Source: Capronia americana (Eukaryota > Ascomycota > Eurotiomycetes > Chaetothyriales > Herpotrichiellaceae). Taken from it: a DNA stretch of 64,000 nt. The DNA lies in the NCBI GenBank assembly GCA_016110215.1, contig JADWQD010000004.1, positions 1,178,001 through 1,242,000 of the forward strand. Reading direction: 5' to 3'. Positions 44,282 to 57,000 of the stretch are shown here, one piece after another. Numbering within the stretch: the first letter of the stretch is position 1; each line of letters begins with the position of its first letter. The position numbers and the translations under genes were made by a program. Under the pieces are notes generated by a model. The model was not told where the DNA came from. It saw nothing but the letters and a program-made list of their open reading frames with translations, and did no database searches.

Positions 44282-47200
44282 CATATTTGTATACTTTTAG
44301 GGGAGCACGGGCACTTCCCATGCCACTACTGTGTGTTCCTCTTTAGGGTCCGCCCCCCTACGACGTGCCGGCACCGTTAGTACTGTATATGAATCCTGAT
44401 CGAGGGGTGCATAATCTGGCACGCCTGTCGATGAGACAGCACGGTTCACGAACATAGATGGGGTAGGGGTAGAGTGGGTGTTTGTTTTTTGGTCCCTACG
44501 GGAGAACCACACGGCATGGAATGGATCGATGTCAAGCGGTGGGTAGGCTGGCGATGCATAACAACTCTACCTACGGCAGGAGAGGAGAAGATATCTCCTG
44601 TGCCACAACGTGTACGAGGTAGGAAGGAGGGCCAAATGTTTCGTACGAGTGAGTATTCAGCGAGCAGGCCCGGGTAGCGGTGGTCCCATGGTGAACCTGT
44701 ACGGGGTACGGGTATAGGGGTATCCTTCGCGGTTCGGTCTTTCAGTGTTCAGGACAGCATTTCGAAAATAAGTCATTCAATGTATTGCGTATTCCTACCA
44801 GTTAATTGTCCCTTACCGTGTAATAGCGGCAACGGGGCAGAGAGCCCCGAGACTGTGGGCTTTGGAAAGGAACATGGCAGACATCGCGTTTGTTGCATCA
44901 CTTCGGCGATGGTCGACAGTGCGAGGTCTCAACGGAGGTGCTCTGCGTTTCGTGCAGTATCGGGGAGACCAAAAAAGGGGACCAGGGGTTTTCTTCAGCT
45001 TCTTGGATCAAAGAACCAAAAAGCCATGGCTTTGGAATTGGTTTGATCTGATCGACTGAGGTTGACGCCACGACGGATGTTCAAGAATAGCACCCGCGCA
45101 CAACCCAACTCGAAGACTGCTAGAAGGTTGAGTACTTTCGAATACTACACGGTTCCAGTTGACAAAACACGACCCTACTGTGTAGTTGCAAGGAAGTGCC
45201 AAGCCTGGCTCGTAGGAATCCCCGATGCAGTAGTTAGTGCTTACCGAACGAGGGATCGGTTCGGTGGCATGAAGGATCAGACAATCTGTCAACGATTATT
45301 TCATCGTGCATGACGTTCCTGCATGGAAGCCTTGGCTTTTCCACGGCGAACACCTTGTGGGACCTGTCACAAGGCCACGTTAGGGAAATACTTCGCCGAG
45401 CTGAAGAATCAGCGCCCCAGTGCGTGCTGACCATGTCCGGTTTCGCGGACTCGCCGACTGTGTAACCGTACCAACGCTCTGGACAACATGATCCTATCTG
45501 AACGCCAGGACTTGCTCCAAGAGCCCGTGGACAGTGCGGATCCGCGGAGGAAAGCCTGAGTAAGCAGCTTCGATCACGGGAGCTGCCGTGGGTGAAAAGA
45601 ATTGCCGGGCAAGGCTGACCGGGTATGCTCTCACCTGTACGAGTCCCTACCTACCCGGGCGATAGTATCTCGACTCGTGTTCCAAATAAGACTCTAGTGA
45701 GTGCGCGCTGGGTTATGACGTAGGACACCGACTTGCCCCCACATACCCCTATACTTTGACTGCCAGGGGGTGGCCACCCCCGGACTGAAGAGATCTGCCA
45801 ATTTAGGCAGATATAAACATCCAGTGTAACATGTCGATGCATCGCCGTGGGCATTGTGCCAATATGGCAAGGTCATCAAGGCCAATACCAATAACAGCCA
45901 GAAAATGTCAGCGCCCGGAGTATCAGTTCCTCCTCAAATATTGGGCCTTTGGCCGGCAGGGTCAAACAAAGAAGAGACAAAGATGACACGTACTCAAGAA
46001 CCCTCACACGAGCCTCCGACAATAGCAAAGCGCAGTCGCGGCTATAGCCGCGCAGGATCCCGCATTCGAGACACATACAGTAAGGTCAAGCGGCAGGCGT
46101 TATACTCGAGTCGGCGGCGATCAGATGATCATTGTCCAGCCTCAGAATAGTATAGCCGATCGGTAGGTGCGTGCGTCAAGTGCATGGGCCGGCCAACGTA
46201 CCACGTAGTGAGGATAAAGATCATGATTTAGAACCGCCTTCGGAGATGACATCGAGATCGGACGTCTAGACTGCGTCGTAGACTTGTGACCTCCTAGGCT
46301 GATAGTATTTCGATATACAACACGCTCCAAGAGATCTGGCTACGAAGCGTCCGGTTATGTGGCCAGGAACGAAGAATGTGACAGCTGATTGTCAGGTCTG
46401 CCTGCTGGGCGCGCAGGAAGAAGCATCTCTGATAGGAATCAATTTGAAGACGAGTAATGTACTGTCCCTTCTAGCCATTTGTACCGATTCCCGGCTTTGG
46501 CTAGCGTCCAGTAATTGAAGAGATTCCAGGCCTGGGGGATCTCCAGAGGTGTTCCGGCGTCGATGGTAGAACAGCCAAATAGGTGAGAGGAGACGACGGT
46601 GGTTCTTTCAGGTATGCTTCACCGACGGTCCGATTGGAGATTGTCTGTTACCTCTTTAGGAGACCCAGGCCGTGTTCTTGGTGTCAAAGCTTAACGCGAG
46701 TGATGGACGGTTACAGCCCAGGGTCTCCTTTCCTTCCATTTTGATCGACACCGGCGGAAGAGCGTTCCCCAGCCGGTGGTGCAGTCAGATGAGGTTACTC
46801 GGATGAGGGTCCCGAGTACTCAGATCCTCCCGAGGCACCAGATTCTTTGTGGGCAACCCACGAGGTGAATGTGGAAAGCATTAGAGCGAATTGTAAGTTT
46901 CGTGACAAAGCTCCCGACAGATTTCAGATACCGTACGTGCAGAGACTCCCTGGGTGCGATTCTCCAGATTTGCCAGAAATGCGAGCACCAATGGCAAGGA
47001 AGGAAGCTCTCTGCTAGAGAATGACCATGTCTGTCGAGCTCAACGCAAGCTCCTCCTTCGCACATGTCACTAAAATTCTGACTATGCTGGGTGCAGCCAA
47101 CGGCAGGCATGTCGGAAATTCCCCTTTTGCGTTTGTCATAGCCAATTAGTGATTCCGTGATCATGAAACCCGAGTAGCATTGGGCCTCTCCAGGGCAAAG

Positions 47201-48165
47201 GCCATTAATGCTGAGGCCGGCAGGAGGATGACTCATGAGATGGCATGCATTTGCAGATGCAGATGAAGATGCAGGTGCTGTTGCTCAGCGCGCGTCTAGC
47301 CTCAGCAGACTGGGGGAACAATGCTGAGGGAAGGCGTCTCGTGGATTTGGACGCTCGGCGACCCGAGCCTTGGCTCTAACAGGAAGTCACCCTTCCCCGA
47401 GGAGGTAGTCCGTCAAAAGTCTAGGCCGGCGGCGGCCTTCAATCTGTGTCACGATCACCGAGATCTGATAGGTGTGGCATTCAAGTACTGATTTCCCTGT
47501 ACAGGTTGTGGTCCAACCAGAGTAGGCTTTGGCCCGTGGAGAGTGTGCGAGCAATGGAATGTTGACGAAGCAGACAGCAAAAGGAAGCTCACCTGGAGCT
47601 CGAACCATGACAGAGATTTGACGGCATTCTGAGTCAGCGGCAGGACGCCCCGTTGTCGAGCCAATCATGCAGCAAGCCAGACGAGCTCGAAAGGGGCAAA
47701 GCGCATGCTCGGCTGCAATTTGTTATAGCCCGGCTAGGAATTTTGTTTGTGTCTGGCCATGCTTGGAATGTTGCCCTTTCGGGGACCGCAGGGAGGAGGG
47801 CGGCGCGCCCTATCGACCGCTGCACGCTAGAAATTTCGGTGTGAGGACCAACCTGCTGGCTTGGATGTAATCAAGAACCAACACGTGGCAGGGCATCGTG
47901 ACCAAAGCGGTGGGGGATGAGGAAGCCTTCGCTTGGCACCGGTTGAAGGGTGAATTGCAGTGTTGGCCTGGACGAAAATGGATGTTTGATTACTTTTTGT
48001 TCTTTCTCAGGTTGACAAACACAGACAAGGGGAAAGAAGCTGCAACGCGGCGTCGGAGGCGAGAGAGGACAGAGCGGGAAGTGACTCGAGTGTCGGCGTC
48101 ATTTGAATTGGAATGTCGAGACCGGATAAACTCTGATACCAGACGACCGATACGGTACCAGGACG

Positions 48166-48215
48166 CTGACGGTCATGACCGTCATGACCGTCACGTCACG
48201 ACTGTCACGAGTCAG
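48166..48215 (+). repeat. Palindromic GTCATGAC repeat cluster
   Basis: GACGGTCATGACCGTC (48168-48183) is a perfect 16-base palindrome. It continues as further CGTCATGAC-, CGTCACG- and CTGTCACGAG-like units, and the cluster is bounded by CTGAC and GTCAG. Confidence 0.7.
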
Positions 48216-48354
48216 GAGGCTTTCTCCGGTTTGGGAGTTATGCTGCGAGTTATGCATCAACGCTAGCCTGCCGGAGAGATTCTTGCGGCCAGTTGCAGGG
48301 GCCTGCCTGGAATGCTGGGCTCTTTCTCAGCAACATGCTCGTGAACACTCCAGG

Positions 48355-48541
48355 TACTCGTAGATGCTGGAACTCTGCCTGTCCCTGTCCTGATTATCGT
48401 GCCATGTTTGAACACTCTCTCAGTACTCGAACTCGGTTTGTCCCTCTCCTGATCATCGTGCAATGTTTGAACTCTCCCTCGGTAGATACTCGAACTCGGT
48501 TTGTCGCTCTCCTGATTATCGTGCCATGTTTGCGCAGCCTC
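48355..48541 (+). repeat. Minisatellite of about 60 bases, three copies
   Basis: Copies start at about 48355, 48424 and 48487 (69, 63 and 55 bases), each beginning TACTCG and sharing CTGATTATCGTGCCATGTTTG or a one- or two-base variant. The second and third copies also share CGAACTCGGTTTGTC. The minus strand reads through all three copies in one frame. Confidence 0.8.
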
Positions 48542-49000
48542 AGCGTTGCTAGGCGGCGTGCGGGGCACACCAATCCCTATCTCACTGTTCGACTTCCATG
48601 CTCCTTGGAGCTTCTCGGCCCCGGGTAGGATTTGCTCGAATGGCCCGTACTCTTATCCCCATTCTCGCAAGATCCTTGATACATCCCGCCCGCTTACGAC
48701 GACCACGAGGCTTTGCCGTGGGGAAAGGGCGTTGGCATCTCGCAAGGCATCCTCTTAGCTAGCTGCCTAAGCAGGAAGCTCAACCGAATACGTGGAGGAA
48801 GAAGAAATCCACCACACAGAACGAAGCTGGCTCTTCGTATTCTCAAGGCGTACATAATTATAAACTAAGCATTGACCCAATCGTAGTGTTTTATAGCCGA
48901 GGCGATGTGAGAAAGGAGGGTGACCTGGCTGAACTGTATCGCTGATGCCTGAGGAAGGCCCCAGATCGTGGGCTGTGTGGTACCTGTCCTGACTCTTCAG

Positions 49001-49017
49001 AGAGAGAGAGAGAGAGG
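49001..49017 (+). repeat. AG microsatellite
   Basis: Uninterrupted AG dinucleotide run of about eight units. Confidence 0.8.
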
Positions 49018-50436
49018 GATCGTCGACATGTTGATTTACTCCCCGGCAGATCTTCGAGAGATCCATCCCAGAGAGGTCGACAGGTTGGGGCCAAGTGTCC
49101 ATGTTCACGCGATCAATCTGCATCCTTGCGCACAGATTTGGCTGTAGAGGGCTTCCTTTCATTTCTGGTGGTTCTGTTCCCCTCAATCTTCGCCCAATCT
49201 ATCGCGCCCAAAGAGTGATCAGGCCCAATGAATTACTGAGACCTTTGATTCTTGTAAAGCGGACAGCGCACAGCGTCCAATGACGACCGGCCACCTGGAA
49301 GTGTCGGTGTCACTGCTCCCCTTCTACTGCCCACAGAGTTGTCACACCCGCGATGCTTTCTGGGCCAGAACGAAGCCAGCAAACGCTATGCTCTGAATGC
49401 GGATTGTTCAGGCACACCATGGGCCCGAGGGCCGTACTAAGAAGAGGGGGTTGTCACAAAAAGCTTGTGTCTTTGTGAACCCTCACCAGCTTCGTTCACA
49501 CTCGGGTCAGACGATTTCCGACACAAGGTTCGGGCGCGTTGCCCGGTTGGAATTAGTTGGCCCTGCGTGCTTGATCGACGGTCGCACAGCACAATCGATC
49601 GAGCGCAAGCCACAATGAGGAATGTGCATTGCCTCGCTGTCAAGGAATTGTCTTTCAGCGTACCCCAGTAATGCCCGTTACGTACCATCGAGATCTTGTC
49701 GCGAACCTGGTGGCAAGTTGAACGCTCAATGACAGCAACCCGGCGACAACTCGGCTCCGCATGAGCAATCAGCGCATTTATCATGATCATGTACGGTGCA
49801 GGTCCCAAGCGCGCAATCACGAGCCCCCGACCGAATCGTACATCAGGGACCCGCTGGGCCCATGCTGCAGTGGCCCTAACCGATCGGAGACGGGCTGGGT
49901 GTGCTGTTCCCGTGCACGGTCGGCTTTTCCTTACGGCCGGTTTACTGCATGCGTGTAATCTGCTTGACATGGACGTTGTGTGCGCCTGAAGCCCGAGGAA
50001 ATGAACCCTGCTCTCTTTTTTTCCCTCGCATGGAGACTATTCTGCCCTCTTTATGAGGCATTTTCCATAAGTACAGAGAAGAATCCACCCTTCGACCGGG
50101 CTTCTGGAATATCAGCTCCCGCAGACCTAAGATGCGTGAATTTCTGCTTGACTCCCGCGTCGCCAAGTCAGCGATGTCACCAGTGGCGGAGACAGTCCGC
50201 CTTGCGTGAACTCGTCGCGCCCTGAAGCCAGGCTGCGTCATAATCCGAGCTGGATTTGTACACGTTGAGGCAGTGGTGTCGACAGCAAAACTATCGCTTA
50301 TCCTGCCTCGTTCGCAAGTGCTCACCCAAGGTCAGATTGTCGATTGTCCCTTTCCCGTCATCTTGTCCCACGTGACCAATCGTGTTCTATCCTTAGAACC
50401 GTGCAAGTCTCGCTCAGCCTTGCGAGCGCCAGCGAA

Positions 50437-51488
50437 TCATGCCTTCCAAGCCTTGTGAACGGTTTTGGCGCCCCAGACATCGCCGCGCTTAAGCACCACC
50501 TGGTTCCGCCATTCGGGCACATTAACAGCATTGATGAATCGTGCCGCCTCGACGCAGAATCCAGCTCGGGAGCCTCTGGCGGGAGTGTCTGCTGTTGCCG
50601 CGGCCTTAATATGCTTACCGGTGTAGAACTGGAAGCTGGGCTCGGTGCTAAAGACATCCAGGTGCAACTTGGTCTTTGGGTGGGATACACTGATCAACGG
50701 CTTGAGCGGCCGTTGGCGCGTGTCAATTGGAAAGTTCGAGGTATCTGTGTCAACAACAAAGCAGTGATCGATGTCAGGCTCTGTAGCACCGAGGACAAAA
50801 GGCTTCTTCGCTTCAACCCCAGGAAAATCTTCGATCGCTCCAGTCGGGATGAGGAACTCGTCCACTACGAGATATTTCGAGGTATAGAGCGTAACTTCCG
50901 ATCCTTCAATGGTAGGACCATCGCTGAGATTGAAATATCTGTTCACCCCGTGTCAGAGGGGTCGGCTCAAGAAGTTGTTTCACAGAGAGGAGCATACCCG
51001 TGATTGGTGATATTGACTATCGTCTCCTCGGTTTCATCACCGATCAGTTCAACTTCGTACTCTGTTTCCAACACCGTCTTGAGAACGCCGCCCTCGTCCT
51101 CGGTAAATGCCGTGTACCAGACTCGCAGCTCCACTGTACCGGGATAGCCCTCCTCCCCGTCCGGGGAGACGTAGGTAAAAAGAACTGCCTCCTTGCCGTT
51201 GCGATTGACTGGTTGGGGACCGTTGAACTTCTTCTTGCCCCAGCCTTTCACACCCCCGTGGATATGAGTGGGACCTTCGTTTGCTGCAAGCTTGTACGAC
51301 TTCCCATTGATGCTGAACTCCGCATTCTTGATTCTATTCGCGACACGGCCAATGGTCTCGCCGAAAAAGGGCGAGTCAGCATATGGTTCCGGGGAAGGGT
51401 ACCCGAGGACGATGTTATGACCGGCGACCCTGAACTCTTGAATGATTGCACCTTGGGGGAGGAACGAAAAGCCGGAATCTGACGCCAT
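50437..51488 (-). CDS. Aldose 1-epimerase (mutarotase), GalM family
   Basis: Exons 51488-50998 and 50938-50437 with a 59-base intron; 330 aa, the usual length. The enzyme interconverts alpha and beta anomers of free sugars such as glucose and galactose. Family features: NRI near 51-53, the HGG triplet at 77-79 with a proton-transferring His, NHGYFNL with the second His at 163 (formed across the intron), a DGEEGYPG segment before it, and the catalytic Glu294 in CVEAARFINAVN. No signal peptide, so it should be cytosolic. The ATG at 51488 was chosen because the open frame further upstream begins with a non-ATG codon. The residue before Tyr165 is Gly where many members have Ser or Arg. Confidence 0.93.
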
Positions 51489-52978
51489 GACTGCGAGCGG
51501 AAGAGCGGACAAGAGAGCCCCAGCACGATGGAGCCGAATTCGATCGATGGCAAGTGAAGCTCGACAGGAGTGATGACAAGGAACTCTCGGGAGAGTCTCA
51601 AGGAATCGAGGTCATGACAAGAATTTGGAGGTGTGTGATATGTGGCCCAATGGAAGTCTTCTACCCAGCACTGGCATTCGTTTTACCCGGCCCAAGGACA
51701 TCATAGGCTGAATTCAGCAACGCTACCGACGTTTCAGGTGCGGAGTGACTTGCTACCAAAGAATGGACGAAGGTCGAGGATCGCAAAACACAGTGTTGTT
51801 GAATGTGAAACGCAGATACCCGAGCCAAATGGGAAGTTTCCTCGCCAGGACGCGGTTGCGGGGTAAGAACAAGCTGAGGTCACGATGAGTTCTGGAGCTG
51901 CTCAGTCAACGCAGGTACCGACTGCGTGTACTTTACATTTCCGCTGTGCCATTGAAACCCCAGACGCGAATTATTCACAAGCACTAGACGCAGCATCGTT
52001 TCCTGACGGCAAATCGAACCGCCGCACCCAGTACGAGTCTTGCCGACCGCAGCGGCCACTGTGCTTCGGGCTGATGACATCATGAGTGAGGCTCGATGAG
52101 GGACGGGTGAGCGACACCCAAGGGATTGCGAATCCGCGTCCGATCGAAGCTCTAACGACGCTCCGCTTCTCCGAGGCCTCGTAAAGGAGCTGCGATTCCG
52201 CATGTATATACCTCATCCACTGAGAAGCGCATGGCTGAACCAAATGGGGCTTTTAGTGGTGGTGCATTGGTCGACCGTGCAATTTGCCTTGGCCGACTGT
52301 CCTCTGCGTGTTCATCAGCGACAAGAATTCACAACTGCAATATGCGTGAAGCAGAGAACATGATGTGGGTGCACTCGGTCGGTGGACCACGGAATGTCAC
52401 TTGTGCATGGCAAGGTTCAAGTGAAGGCAACCGGGGTTAGATATCAGCTTGGCACATGCTTGCCCTAGAAATGCAGTATCTGTAAGCATCACGAGGGAGA
52501 CTGCTCCCCGCTTCGTGCATTAGTAGTTGTAATATGATATAGTATATGCCACGGCGAGGACCTCACGCGGCATACCAGCCTGCGTTATCCCCGCGATCCA
52601 ATTGGGACAGTTGTAAACATCCACTGTCGCCTTTCCACTGCCCATTCCCTCCGAAGCAGGAAACTTGGACGCCCGCAAGCACAAATCCCGCCCCACGGGT
52701 ATGGTATCATCGAAATTGTCGTCGTACAATGGCCCACCCAAGTCATGACGCAAATAGGCTGTTGAAGAGATAACAATCCACTCCACTTCCAGTAGCGAAA
52801 ACGTCTCGTTGAGAGGTTCTCGAGCCACGGATAAGCCTTGCCTTCCGGATGCAGTATCCGTAACACCCGTTGTCCCCGCGCCTGAAGACGCCCGTATGTG
52901 CAAACCCACTCGCCCGCTTTTGGATGCATTACATTGATATAGTCGTGAACATCATGGCCAAAAAGGCTCTCGTGGTGG
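51489..52978. other. Intergenic, epimerase promoter and TF 3' flank
   Basis: 1.5 kb. Two overlapping minus-strand frames at 52520-52929 are open for about 115-130 codons, but neither resembles a family. Nothing else supported. Confidence 0.45.
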
Positions 52979-54081
52979 CTACGAGATCATGTTGGCGTTG
53001 AAGTACCGTTGGAGATCTTCCTGGCCTGCCCAGTCTTTCATCGTCAGGCAGGGGTTGATTGCGGCAGGCACAATCTGTTCCGGGAACATGGTCGGCGGAA
53101 ACGAGCTGACGTCGATGTTTGACTCCATCATGGGAGATTCGAACTGGGTGATAAAGTCCATGCTGTCATCGAACTCGGAAACGGCGGTGTTCCAGCTCAG
53201 GTTCGAGTGAGCATGGGGGTAGCTGTGCGCTTTCGTGGGAACCATGCGTGCGTGTTGAGGGAAGGGACTCCGATTAGGGGGCGTCGGCGGGTATTGGTTG
53301 AGGTTGAAAGGGTTGCTGAACTGCGGCCGCTGAGCCACCGGTTCGTAGATGGGTGAGGGCGCGCTGCTGTCCGAATGCGAGTCGTGGGACGGCTGTCGTT
53401 GCATAAAGCCAGCACCGTCGGCAATCAGCTTCTGTTGCAGGACAGTGAAGTCTTCCTCGAAGACATCACTGGCATGTCCGTCTTGCTTGAGAGTCCCCAG
53501 TCGCTCCAGGATGTCGTGTGTCAGAGGAACACCGTTTCCGGCATCCTGTAAGGGTGCGCCGCTCCAGCCCTGACCGTTCTGTGTTCGCCTGTAGAGTTCT
53601 TGTAGACCGCACACAAGCTGCGCTTGCTGGCTCTCGAGCATCTCCACGTAACTACCAAAAAACCGTCAGGAGCGGTCGACGTGGAACGGTGGCAGTGGCA
53701 CTCACCCTTTGGGATAAACCTTGTCATGCGACTTTTTGCGCTCGCCGAAAACACAGATGGCATTGTCTGCTTTACATCGACTGCAAGGGCTTGCACCGTC
53801 ACACTATAATGCGTTGGCCTCGACCATATTGTCAAAGTATGAGGATGAGCTTACCTTTGACTTCTTCAGCCGGCAGCGGTCGCAGGCTTTGCATACTCGC
53901 TTGCGAATGCCGCCGTCCATAGGCGAGGAGGGTTCCAGAGGAGGGGTCATCATCGTAGCGCCCTTCAGTGGTGGTGTCAGGGTTGCGTGGGAGAAGTGTA
54001 CAGAGGGCCGAGCAGGTGACGAGGGCACCAGTGGTGAGAGACCGGGGGTTTGAGGCGTGTTATATCGAGACGAGAGCTTTG
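52979..54081 (-). CDS. Zn2Cys6 transcription factor, 5' end unresolved
   Basis: Exons 53651-52979, 53803-53706 and one ending at 53855, minus strand. The zinc cluster is split by the first intron: KRVCKACDRCRLKKSK ends exon 1 and exon 2 starts CDGASPCSRCKADNAIC, giving C-x2-C-x6-C-x5-C-x2-C-x6-C. It is followed by FGERKKSHDKVYPKGYVEML and a short Gln/Leu-rich linker, then a Pro/Ser/Asn-rich tail with acidic Asp/Glu/Phe patches (SEFDDSMDFITQFE) that may be an activation region. The middle homology domain common to larger members is absent. The first in-frame ATG gives a start at 53953 (289 aa), but the frame stays open and coding-like upstream to an acceptor near 54082, so a further 5' exon is likely; I could not place it. 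Confidence 0.8.
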
Positions 54082-57000
54082 CTGTGAGACTTGGAGAAGA
54101 AATTGAAAGCCAGTCAGCTTATAACAGCAACACGCGAAGAGTGGGCTAGGGGGGGTGTAGTGGGTGGCAGAGCGACGAGGCCTTATATCGTTATATCGTG
54201 AGTAGCAGTGTCTCCGCACAGGCTAGGTTACTAAGGAGACATGCGGTCCCACACATGAGCAGGAGGGTTGATTCGATCAGGGACCTTGTACATAACTCTG
54301 TCGGGAAATACCACGAAGCGCGCGCACAGAGCGCAGAGCAGGCAAAAGGTTTCATGCACGGCCTTGGTGCGTACTCGTACGCAGCATACAAAGCAGAATG
54401 CATCAGCAGGGGTGCATGGGCTAGAGGTGTGGGACCAGGAGCTAGCGAGGGCAAGGGGGGGAAGATGGTTTGGAGCTGTGATGACATGATGCTGGTGCGG
54501 ATCGCATCTTGACGACTTGGTGACTCTGCATGGCTTACGATGACTTGTTAGCGGCTTTGGGCAATGCTGGACTCGTGGCGCTCGGACACGGTGCTGGGAC
54601 GTGGGAGCAATCGTCGCAGCTTTGCACGGGCAGCCGTCCAAGATGTGTCGGGCTCTGTGCTTCGTGCACAACTGGCAGTTGCATAGAATGACCTCGAGGG
54701 CCCATAATTTCCTTCCATCACCTTTCCCGTTGTCGCTGGGGTCCCGGCGTTCGGAACTACAAATGCACAGAAGAAAGCGATATGATTGCCCGTCGCGGGA
54801 CTCGGCAAACAGAACATCCAAGCCCGCACAATGGGCCGTATCCTAGCACGGCAACCTTAGGCGCGACAAAACAGCGAAACGCGAGCCGACCAACTTGGCT
54901 GCGAGGCCCCATGACATCGACAGACGGTGACCACGACTTCCGTTTTTGTGCGATTATGTGTGCTTGTCTTCCTCTTCTCCAGCTGGGTGACAGCTCAAGT
55001 CGGCCAGATTGCCCGTTGCTAGGAGCCGTCCTTTCGAGACGGTAACGATCATCCAGCACGCCCGACAAATCGATGCCACGGACATGCTGCCGAGTAGTTC
55101 GACGTGCGACGAGCAGTGACTTCAAGTTGCGAATTTCCTCCGAACCGCGATCGTCATTTCTTACTGAGCGCCAAAAAAAAAGCCGCACCAGAATACAGGA
55201 TAACGTATCCGGAGCCGGCGAAACCAGAGTTTTTCCGGTATTGAAACGCCGTTCAAATGACATGACATTATGTCCCAACTCGCGGGCCTAAATTCCACTC
55301 CGCATTTGAGGACAAAATGCATGATTTTGCTACTCTGCTGAGAAATCCTATTCTTGCGATGCTAGCCTGTATGATTGTAGCGGACTCTCTCCGCCCCGTC
55401 GAATCTTTTGCTCCCCTAACGTCCCTCGTCCTTGGAAATCAATCTGCCTAGGAATGGCTGGGCCAAAGGATGAAGCGCAGCCAGGGCCCAAATATCTTGC
55501 CCACGCAGCCCTCGCGTCTGAGTTTCCTTCGTGGCCCTTAGGCTCGCTCCCGTGTGCCTTGAGTTGCGGCTAACATTATTATGCATCAGCTTGGCCTCGA
55601 TTATCAACAAGGCATCGTCTGTTTTGAGGAACTCAACTCGTCGGATCCTTCTCCCCAGATGAACACAGCATTGTCACGCCATTGTTTGGTCCGCCTCCGT
55701 GCGCCTCGGATAATCTTTGCTGACCGACGGAGCAGCCTGCAGGGAAGTGCTTGGCTGGCCTGCGATCGCCAGGCCGAGAACGGGCTGGTGCGCCTTTCAG
55801 GGTCGTGCCCGTGCTCGAATGATCATGACTAACATCGAGCCCCGTCGAATGGCTGGCGCACCACTACCCGTTTTGGGATATTACGCTTCCTCCCCGACTG
55901 TTCAGTCAAGACGAAGGATCACCGTGGCTCTCTTTACTCGTACTATAGTGCTGCCGACGTACGAGATATGCTTTGGATATCTCTTCCAACCGAGACTGGT
56001 TCCTCGCCATTGTGTCCCCTTGTTGAAAGCCCAAGTGCCCGTTCTGGAGAAGGTTCAGTGACAATCAGGGCATCGTACGATCCGTGCATGATCACCCAAT
56101 CAGTTAATCAGACGCAAGCCAATCTGGTTCGACCACCTCCACGTGGCTTCGCATCACACCAGTGGTTTATTCCGCAGAGCTGAAAAGCCGACTTTACCTC
56201 TGCTTCAGGTAGTGTTGCAGGTACCTCGTACAACCTCCTCATAACCCAGCGGGCGCACTGCTAGCCCGCTCGGTTCAGAGTAATGCACATATCCCACTTT
56301 ATTCCTCTGAAGGCCCGGCTTGATTCAAGCTTTCGCTTTGCGGATATTGTGCGGATTTCCTTTTCCAGCAGGTGTGCGGTCTGCGACCATTGGTTTGCAA
56401 GAGGAAATCAGGTCTGTTGGCATGTGATCTCCTGATGGGTCCTCCGTTGCGAACTATTCGTACTCTGCGACTGCGGGCTGTCACCCGCATGGTCTGTGCA
56501 GTGACGTCAATGTCGCTGCCACTATCTGGGAAAAGCCGCCCAAATCAGATCTGCGATCGAATCCTAATGATACGGGGTGGGCTCGATAAAGCTCACGCCA
56601 ACTATTCCCCCAACCGCCGGAATTATCAGCTTGAGTGACGAGCTTCACGAAAGGTACAGACGGTTGGCTGTTAGTCCCACCGAAGGCAGTTCGTTCTCCG
56701 TCCCTGAGTATGTGACGACCGTTTGGGCATGTGAATTTGATATACGTGAATCGTGGGGTGCGTACACCTCGACTCTAGCTTCAGGGACCTTGTGTCAAAA
56801 AGACCCGATTCTGGACCGGCCGCTGTGACCTAGCCCTTGCCCGCAAACGTCCCCGAACAGGTCCATGTTCATCGATCGTAGAGCTCTGCTGTCGAAAGCG
56901 CTGCGTCGCGTTTAGAAACAACTCAGGTACTCTTGACAAAGCCAAGCTAACTGTTCTTTGACCTCAAACAAGCAAATCAAATCGCTTGCATGCAATGCTA

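Larger units (their letters stand above)
44282..50436. other. 6 kb gene-poor block
   Basis: No recognisable coding gene between the 5S gene and the epimerase. Open frames up to about 177 codons occur (for example 49437-49970 and 46820-47236 on the minus strand), but their composition is Cys, Arg and Ser heavy and unlike a real family. No transposase, reverse transcriptase or terminal repeats were recognised. The block contains a 16-base palindrome with satellites (48166-48215), a three-copy minisatellite (48355-48541) and a short AG run (49001-49017). Confidence 0.5.

Noticed and set aside
48263..48568. Coding gene over the minisatellite on the minus strand
   Set aside because: The open frame is a by-product of repeat units whose lengths are mostly multiples of three; no family, start context or flanking exon supports it.
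49437..49970. 177-codon open frame on the minus strand
   Set aside because: Composition is heavy in Cys, Arg and Ser, with no recognised motif and no codon preference like the real genes.
52520..52929. Small gene next to the Zn2Cys6 factor
   Set aside because: Two frames overlap and neither resembles a protein family; it is better explained as 3' flank.
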